Source: Polytrichum commune (lineage: Eukaryota > Streptophyta > Polytrichopsida > Polytrichales > Polytrichaceae). Taken from it: a stretch of DNA of 64,000 bases. The notes beneath the pieces were generated by a model. It was not told where the DNA came from. It made no database searches and saw only the letters and a program-made list of their open reading frames with translations. The stretch is from the NCBI GenBank assembly GCA_950295325.1, contig OX485807.1, forward strand, positions 23,159,666 to 23,223,665, written 5' to 3'. This document shows positions 58,431 to 64,000 of this stretch, one piece after another. The position numbers and the translations under genes are program-made. Position 1 is the first letter of the stretch, and each line of letters opens with the position of its first letter.

Positions 58431-60240
58431 TCCACCTACTAACCGTAGGTCTTAACCCACATCCGCTCCAAGTCCACGCAGACATCGCATGTCAATGTAC
58501 AAATACATTGATGTTCCTTTTTCATTTCTTTCTCGAGACCATCTAACACATGCTTCGTGTCCATTATACCATAACTTTAGATGTTCACTATACACAATAA
58601 ATAGAATCATGTACACCTACCTTACACGAGGTGCACCCTCCATTGTTCCAAGTTTTATTCACAACGTGTCATTCCATAGTATCGTTATATTCTCTCGCAA
58701 CTTAGGAAATCCATTTGTTTTAGAAATAATAAACAAGTGGCTAGTCGCAAGAGTGTTCCGCCCTAATATTATCTTACGCACATGGCCAATTTGGTTGGTT
58801 GCCCAACCAAGACCAAAGTTTGGCTCATTTTAGAGTCCCCTTAACACCAACAAGCAATTGGTGCAATTGTACGCCACTTGAAGAACGAGTTACTAAGGCT
58901 GAGTTTCCATGTAGACGGCTCGCCCACTAGATTCTAGTGTGAATAAGGAGAAACTTGCTCAAATGTAGAGGGAATCTGGTGGGGTAGGGTTTGTATGTGC
59001 CAACTAGCTACTGCCATCTTCCCAAATCTAGGCCCACCTACTAACCTCCTCCTCTAGGTTGAAACCTCTTCCACCTCCTAAAACTAGTCTTCATTTATTT
59101 GGTGACCAATATTTTTAGGTTAAAATTCTTGAGTGGACACATGGTAATCTAGCAGCCCGTGTCCACAGACCTCCATATTCTAGCGGACCACCGGAATGTA
59201 GTTGGATGGTAGCTTGTGCTTAGCTACATATGACCACCTCCGACCCACGATTATCTAAAATCTAGTGGGTGAATGGCCTACATGAACACTCGGCCTAACA
59301 CCACATGTAGCCATACGGTTGGCTACCAAATTTGACCCATTCTAGAGACATTCTAGACCCATTCTAGACCCTAAACCAAACCCCCAAACCCCCAAACCCC
59401 TAAATCCCCAAACCTTAATCCAAGATGAGAGTTAACTTGGGCACGCAACAACAAAGATCTTTGGACTCTCATTCTAAGAGTTCTTGAGAATATTTGTATT
59501 TGTTTGGAGTTATAAGTAATCATTTCATACCATCTATATTGCTTAAACTTGTTGTATATATTTTAAACCTCATATTACTTATGTTTTTGTATTCCCTCAA
59601 TAATATGACAACTTTACGTCATTTGTCATATTAATGAGAAGACGACACCTCGATAATACGACTTTTTTGTGTTTCCCAAAAATGTCATACTAAAGAGGGA
59701 GAACAATAGTGCAAAGAATTCTCTAAGGAAGAACTATTTTATTCTAGTTGGAGTTCTCTGGAGGCCAAGGTTCTTGTCCAAGGGTTTGAGGTTGCCCAGG
59801 AAACTTGACCTCTGGAGAACTCCCCTTCAAAAAAGTGTCCCCACGTTGGCAATCATGTCATTTTCATCCGTGTACAAAGTTCTCCATCAAAGGACTCTTG
59901 GCTGTAGTGTAAACCACCACCAATGATTGGGGAGAACCGGCAGTTAGTTACAGATGAACCAGTTGAGTTTGAGAAGTAACCGGTTGAAGTTCAAGACTTA
60001 AGGAGAATTACCGATTAGTTTAGAGGAATTTATCGGATATACCCCAATTTAATAAAGGGAAGCTGGAGGATGTCAACATGTAACCAGTTGCACTTGCAAA
60101 CACTAGGATCTCAACCGATAATGCCCCAAATCCTCCCCGATCACTGACCACCAGCGGACAAGAGTAACACTCTCAGCCAATCAAACTTCAGATTCCCCTA
60201 GAATTCATGACTGGTGGACTTCTCCACCATAGTGTAAAGT
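58431..60240. other. Spacer between the LINE and the GGH region
   Basis: Mostly AT-rich. Around 59365-59410 a run of CCCTAAACC/CCCAAA units resembles degenerate telomere-like repeats. A 115-codon frame at 58489-58833 has no recognised match. Confidence 0.3.
59925..60115 (-). repeat. Dispersed repeat shared with the Harbinger-type MITE at 13634-14703
   Basis: Its reverse complement matches 14065-14200: the shared words include GAGATCCTAGTGTTTGCAA, GGTTACATG/AGTTACATG, GTCTTGAACTTCAA and CGGTTCTCCCC. Confidence 0.7.
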
Positions 60241-60739
60241 CTCTTCCCATAGTGCAGAGCCAATAAAGAAGGATGTTATCATTATATTCTGTTATATATT
60301 ATATAAAAGTGTTACATGCTTAGTTGAAGGTGTGCAATTAATGCCCATAATTGAAGCAGCTTTCTATTGCTTGGTAGGAGGCTTGGAATGGCAAACGGCC
60401 CACTTGCGAAATCTCCCCCCACCCAAATTCCAGTTGGAGGTGTGAAACCAATGAGTGGATTCCACCACTCATTGTCTGACACGTCTGCAGAAAGGAATAA
60501 TGCTACGAAGTGCCGTCTGTTTTTCCTCCCTGTGTTCCCCGTTACGTTCTCCAACGAGAACGTTAGAACGTCTTCGGGAACCTCATATCGTTTGTATGGA
60601 GGACTTACTCCACTGTTGCTTCCAACCAGATCACGCGCCGAATGGCCTTCCGATCTTTTGTGCTTTCCTTTGGAGTACTTAAACTGTTCTGCAAGGGAAG
60701 CTGGGAATTACACTGTGGAAAAAAACTGGAAGAAATTTG

Positions 60740-61295
60740 ATTCAAGTGTGGTAGGTCTCGATGCTTTCTCTTTCGGTTTGCTAAATTGTTCTAGAAGGGA
60801 AGGAAAGCTTGATGTACATTGAGGTTTTCATTTCGAAGAGAATTGAGGCGATTACGGCCGGTCTCGATGCTTCTTGGTGAAGTTTTGCGGGACGAATATG
60901 TGTATTTTGTTACTTGTTTAGATAGTTTTGGTGTTAAGGAAGGAGAAGGAACGGTAGTTTGCGTTGCAAAATTCATTCCAATAGAATGAGGCTAAGGCGA
61001 ACGGTTGCGTAATCCTCTGTGATTTATGTTTCTTTTTCTTTGGTATTCTAAAAGTGTTCTGGAAGAAGAGGAGCTTCATCTTTATTGAAATTTTTGATTT
61101 TGAAAATAATTGAGGCGATCACGGTAGGCTTCGATGCTTCTTGGTGAAAGCTTGCAGGAGGACTGCTCTGCGTATTTTAAGACTTGTTTAGATAGTTTGG
61201 TGGAAGAAGGAGCGGTAGTCTGCATCGCAAACATGATTCGAAGAGAATTGAGGCTACCAGGACGGTAGGACGTGATGCATCTTGGTGATTCTTGC
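60740..61295 (+). repeat. Diverged tandem repeats upstream of GGH
   Basis: Units share GAATTGAGGC, TCGATGCTTCTTGGTG, ACTTGTTTAGATAGTTT and GGAGCGGTAGT/GGAACGGTAGT. Copies begin near 60835, 61108 and (partial) 61245, with an older piece near 60752. The spacing is roughly 270 bp and then 140 bp. Confidence 0.7.
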
Positions 61296-62581
61296 AGAAT
61301 GCCTTTGTGAAGTGTTATTATCTTCTTTAGAGCCGTTTTTGTGTTCTGGAAGGGAAGGGAAGGAGAAAATTACACGTTTCTTGAAAAGAAACAGTGATCT
61401 AGAAGTAGGAGAGTATGGAGTAGAACTGGTAAGTTTTTGGCAGAATGGCTTTTGTATTATTTTTCTTTTTTGAAAAACATTTGGAGTTCTGGAGGGGAAG
61501 AGGAAACACACGTGTCTGTCAAAAAAATGTGTCCGACGAAGAATGAGAGGCGTATGGCAGGTTTTTGAAGCTTCTTGGAAATTGTGATCGAGGAAGTCAA
61601 GGTCGAAATCAAGACAGAGTGGATTCGAAAGATTAGGCAGGAACGGAATTACTTGTAATTTCTTATTTCTCTTCACGTAGTATTGGAGTGGAAATGTTTG
61701 CTGTGAAATTGATGGTGTTTCGTTTCTGCCATACTTAAAAGGCTTCTCCATGTAATGATGCAGTTGTTGGGTGGAGAGGTCTTCAAAAGTATTTTAGAGA
61801 CACATTAACTCATGAAAATTTGTTGATATGATTATGATGCATGTCAACCAAAAGTGAAGTCCACTAGGAATTTCATCCGGTAATTGAGTTATCCTCTAAC
61901 TCAACATGAGATTTGGTCGGGAGTTGGTTGATTTGCATACAACACCTTCCATGTTCGGTAAGTTTCGGCGCATTCGTGGAGGTAGTGTGGAGGTTTGAAC
62001 AAAGAACATTTCATTATGGGTTTATTGAGGGTCAAATTTATTTTGGCATGCCAAAAGGTGCTCAAATGAGTTTGGCCCTCATGAACTGAAATAGGTTGCT
62101 CTTCATTCAAATTCAAACACTACCTCCGAGCATGGACCACAAGTAGAAGCAAATTATTGATGTAGTATGCAAAACAACCAATGGAAAAAACATAGGGGAC
62201 CAACTCCCTGTGTAAAAACCCCATCGAGTTAAAAGGATAATTCTAATGTTTGTTCAGTGAATACTGTGATTTACAGATACGAAGTGGTAACAGTATGAAT
62301 GGCAGTGGGAGGTCTGGACTCACCAAGATGTTGTCTGGTCGTAGGATGATGTCTCAGATGGGGAAAAATTTGGACTACTTTTGATAGTTTGATATAATAA
62401 ATAGTGGTTGTGCAGTAAGAGTTACTTTCGAACGCTTAGTTACTGATGTTACTGTAACCTCTTTTGTGTGTTGGAAGGGCAGGAGAATTTGTACATTGTT
62501 AGTATAACGGTTGTCATTCCAGTAATTTCTTACAAACTTCTTTGCATTATAAATGTTGCAGGTCACAAGCTTCAGACAGAG

Positions 62582-64000
62582 ATGACGATTAGTGCATGTG
62601 CTTTGCATTTCATGACCGTCATCATTTGTTTGTCTCTTCTCCAACATGCTGTTATCAGTGCACGCATGCCAGGTGTCATCAGGCTGCCATCTGAACAGCA
62701 TGCACTCAAGAGTGACAATCGGAAAGTGAATGGTGTAAACCATTTAGCTGATGAGGAAATAGCAATCAACAGCAGGCCTTTGATTGGGATTCTTTCACAG
62801 CCTGGAGATGGAATGAAATGGTCTGTCACGGGAGGACGGATGAAGGAGCCTTTACCCTCTGATTATGAGGAATCGTATATTGCGGCTTCATATGTAAAGT
62901 TTGTAGAATCTGGGGGTGCGCGAGTTGTGCCATTAATATACAACGAGCCGGAGGAGGTTTTGAAGAAGGTGTGCCCTCTAATTCCATATTATTTCTCTCT
63001 AACTTCTTTGGTTATATCCTTCTTCTATGTGTTTGATTAACGTGAAGGTGTGCAGCAAGCCTCAACGAAACAATATATTGTAAATATGCACCCTATTGAT
63101 GCTCACCTTATGGAGGAACATTGGTTGGTTTTACAGACCACATTCAGGATAATATGGGCATTTTAGTGTTTGTCCCATGATTTTTTTGCCTTAATATCTC
63201 AAATGAGGTTTAGCACTACATGATTCTTCAGACTTCAAAGTAGGTATTCGTGCCTCTGCTGATCATGATTCCTGCAGAAATTTGCGTCAATAAATGGGTT
63301 ATTGTTCCCTGGAGGTGGCAACAGCCTGAACGCTGACAGCCCCTTTTTTCTCACTGCCAGAAAACTATTCAATGTAAGTGTAGTCTTTTTCCAGCTCTTT
63401 GCTTATATCAGAACTCCTCTCAAGCTTTTAAACTGTATAATAATTGGATCGTCTTGGCTACTATTAAGTATTACAAAGTAACCTGCCATTGCTTCATAGT
63501 GTGAAATTATAGTTGAAGAGAACTATATCTGAAACATTTGAAATGCTCCATATACTTGTAGGAATTTGACCACAAACCTGTGTGTTTTATTTGTATGTGT
63601 GGATCTACTAGACTTTGTATTGCTCGATACACTTTTAACCCATGGAATTGTTGGAAACAGGGGCTACAACTTTATTATCACTTACAGTTCTCTTGGTTCC
63701 CCTAGAATACTTGTTTGATTATATTAGTATGCAGTGATATTTAAAATAAGTGAACTAGCTGGCAGTATAGTGTACCTCTTTTCATTATATTACTATTTTT
63801 TTTTTTTGCAGTGGGCTATAGAAGCCAATGATAATGGAGATTACTTTCCTGTTTATGGAGTTTGCTTGGGCTTCGAGCTTCTGGGTATTCTTGTGAGCCA
63901 GGTACATATGATACACACAAGATCACCTGTCAATAATCTCTTATTATTATCTGATATGTTTTCGTCTTTAACAGAAACATCTTATCCTTGATTTAGCTCT
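62582..64000 (+). CDS. GGH: Gamma-glutamyl hydrolase, 5' part (gene runs off the window)
   Basis: Gamma-glutamyl hydrolase (peptidase family C26) removes glutamates from folyl polyglutamates, in the vacuole in plants. The ATG at 62582 opens a signal-peptide-like N-terminus ([20 protein letters not shown]...VISA). The exon ends at 62968 after ...NEPEEVLKK. Exon 2 is 63278-63373 ([20 protein letters not shown]) and exon 3 is 63812-63901 ([20 protein letters not shown]). The last carries the nucleophile Cys in GVCLGFE. A fourth exon probably starts at 63975 and is cut off. Each junction is GT-AG and in frame. An AG at 62561 just before the leader suggests an intron in the 5' [15 protein letters not shown], which opens the mature domain, and the LFPGGG motif are also family landmarks. 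Fairly sure. Confidence 0.9.

Noticed and set aside
59340-59410. CCCTAAACC/CCCAAA run as an interstitial telomere
   Set aside because: The units are irregular and short, and there is no long exact TTTAGGG array.
1-64000. tRNA, rRNA or CRISPR arrays
   Set aside because: No cloverleaf, rRNA-like stretch or regularly spaced short repeats were found by eye.

Overview
This window looks like nuclear DNA of a land plant. Two spliced host genes with short GT-AG introns sit near the ends: an unrecognised gene at 4675-9303 and the 5' part of a gamma-glutamyl hydrolase gene at 62582-64000. Introns of roughly 0.1-0.9 kb, and the presence of pogo-like and Tc1-like transposons beside CACTA, Harbinger and hAT elements, would fit a seed-free plant such as a bryophyte, but I cannot name the species from the sequence.

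Almost everything between the two genes is transposon, in nested layers. Positions 1-3900 are the 3' part of an AC-rich non-LTR retrotransposon (LINE). It has a methyltransferase-like domain, a complete RNase H active-site set and a zinc knuckle. It is broken by a 129-bp SINE-like insert, a 498-bp hAT MITE with a perfect 8-bp target duplication, and a 65-bp frameshifting tandem duplication. From 9.8 to 17.6 kb there are a Tc1-like transposon containing a LINE 3' fragment, two small TA-flanked elements, an inverted-repeat structure whose two arms each carry a different MITE, and three Tourist-like MITEs with TTA/TAA target duplications. From 17638 to 26187 lies an 8.55-kb PIF/Harbinger element with convergent Myb/SANT and DDE transposase genes. 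A 898-bp pogo-like MITE follows at 26345.

From about 28.2 to 58.4 kb is one old LINE (endonuclease, RT, methyltransferase-like domain, RNase H, zinc knuckle), split in two by a 21.3-kb CACTA element at 34487-55799. The CACTA element ends in CACTA...TAGTG and has an ATC target duplication. It carries tnp2, DUF4218 and DUF4216-like coding on the minus strand, and two related accessory genes on opposite strands. A 4.7-kb pogo/Tigger element (45321-50007) with about 850-bp terminal inverted repeats is inserted in it, and that element contains a 531-bp fold-back MITE (48485-49015). The nesting order is therefore LINE, then CACTA, then pogo; the 531-bp MITE lies inside the pogo borders.

Most transposase and retroelement genes are broken. 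The observation most worth pursuing is the methyltransferase-like domain kept in order in two diverged LINE copies, upstream of RNase H.
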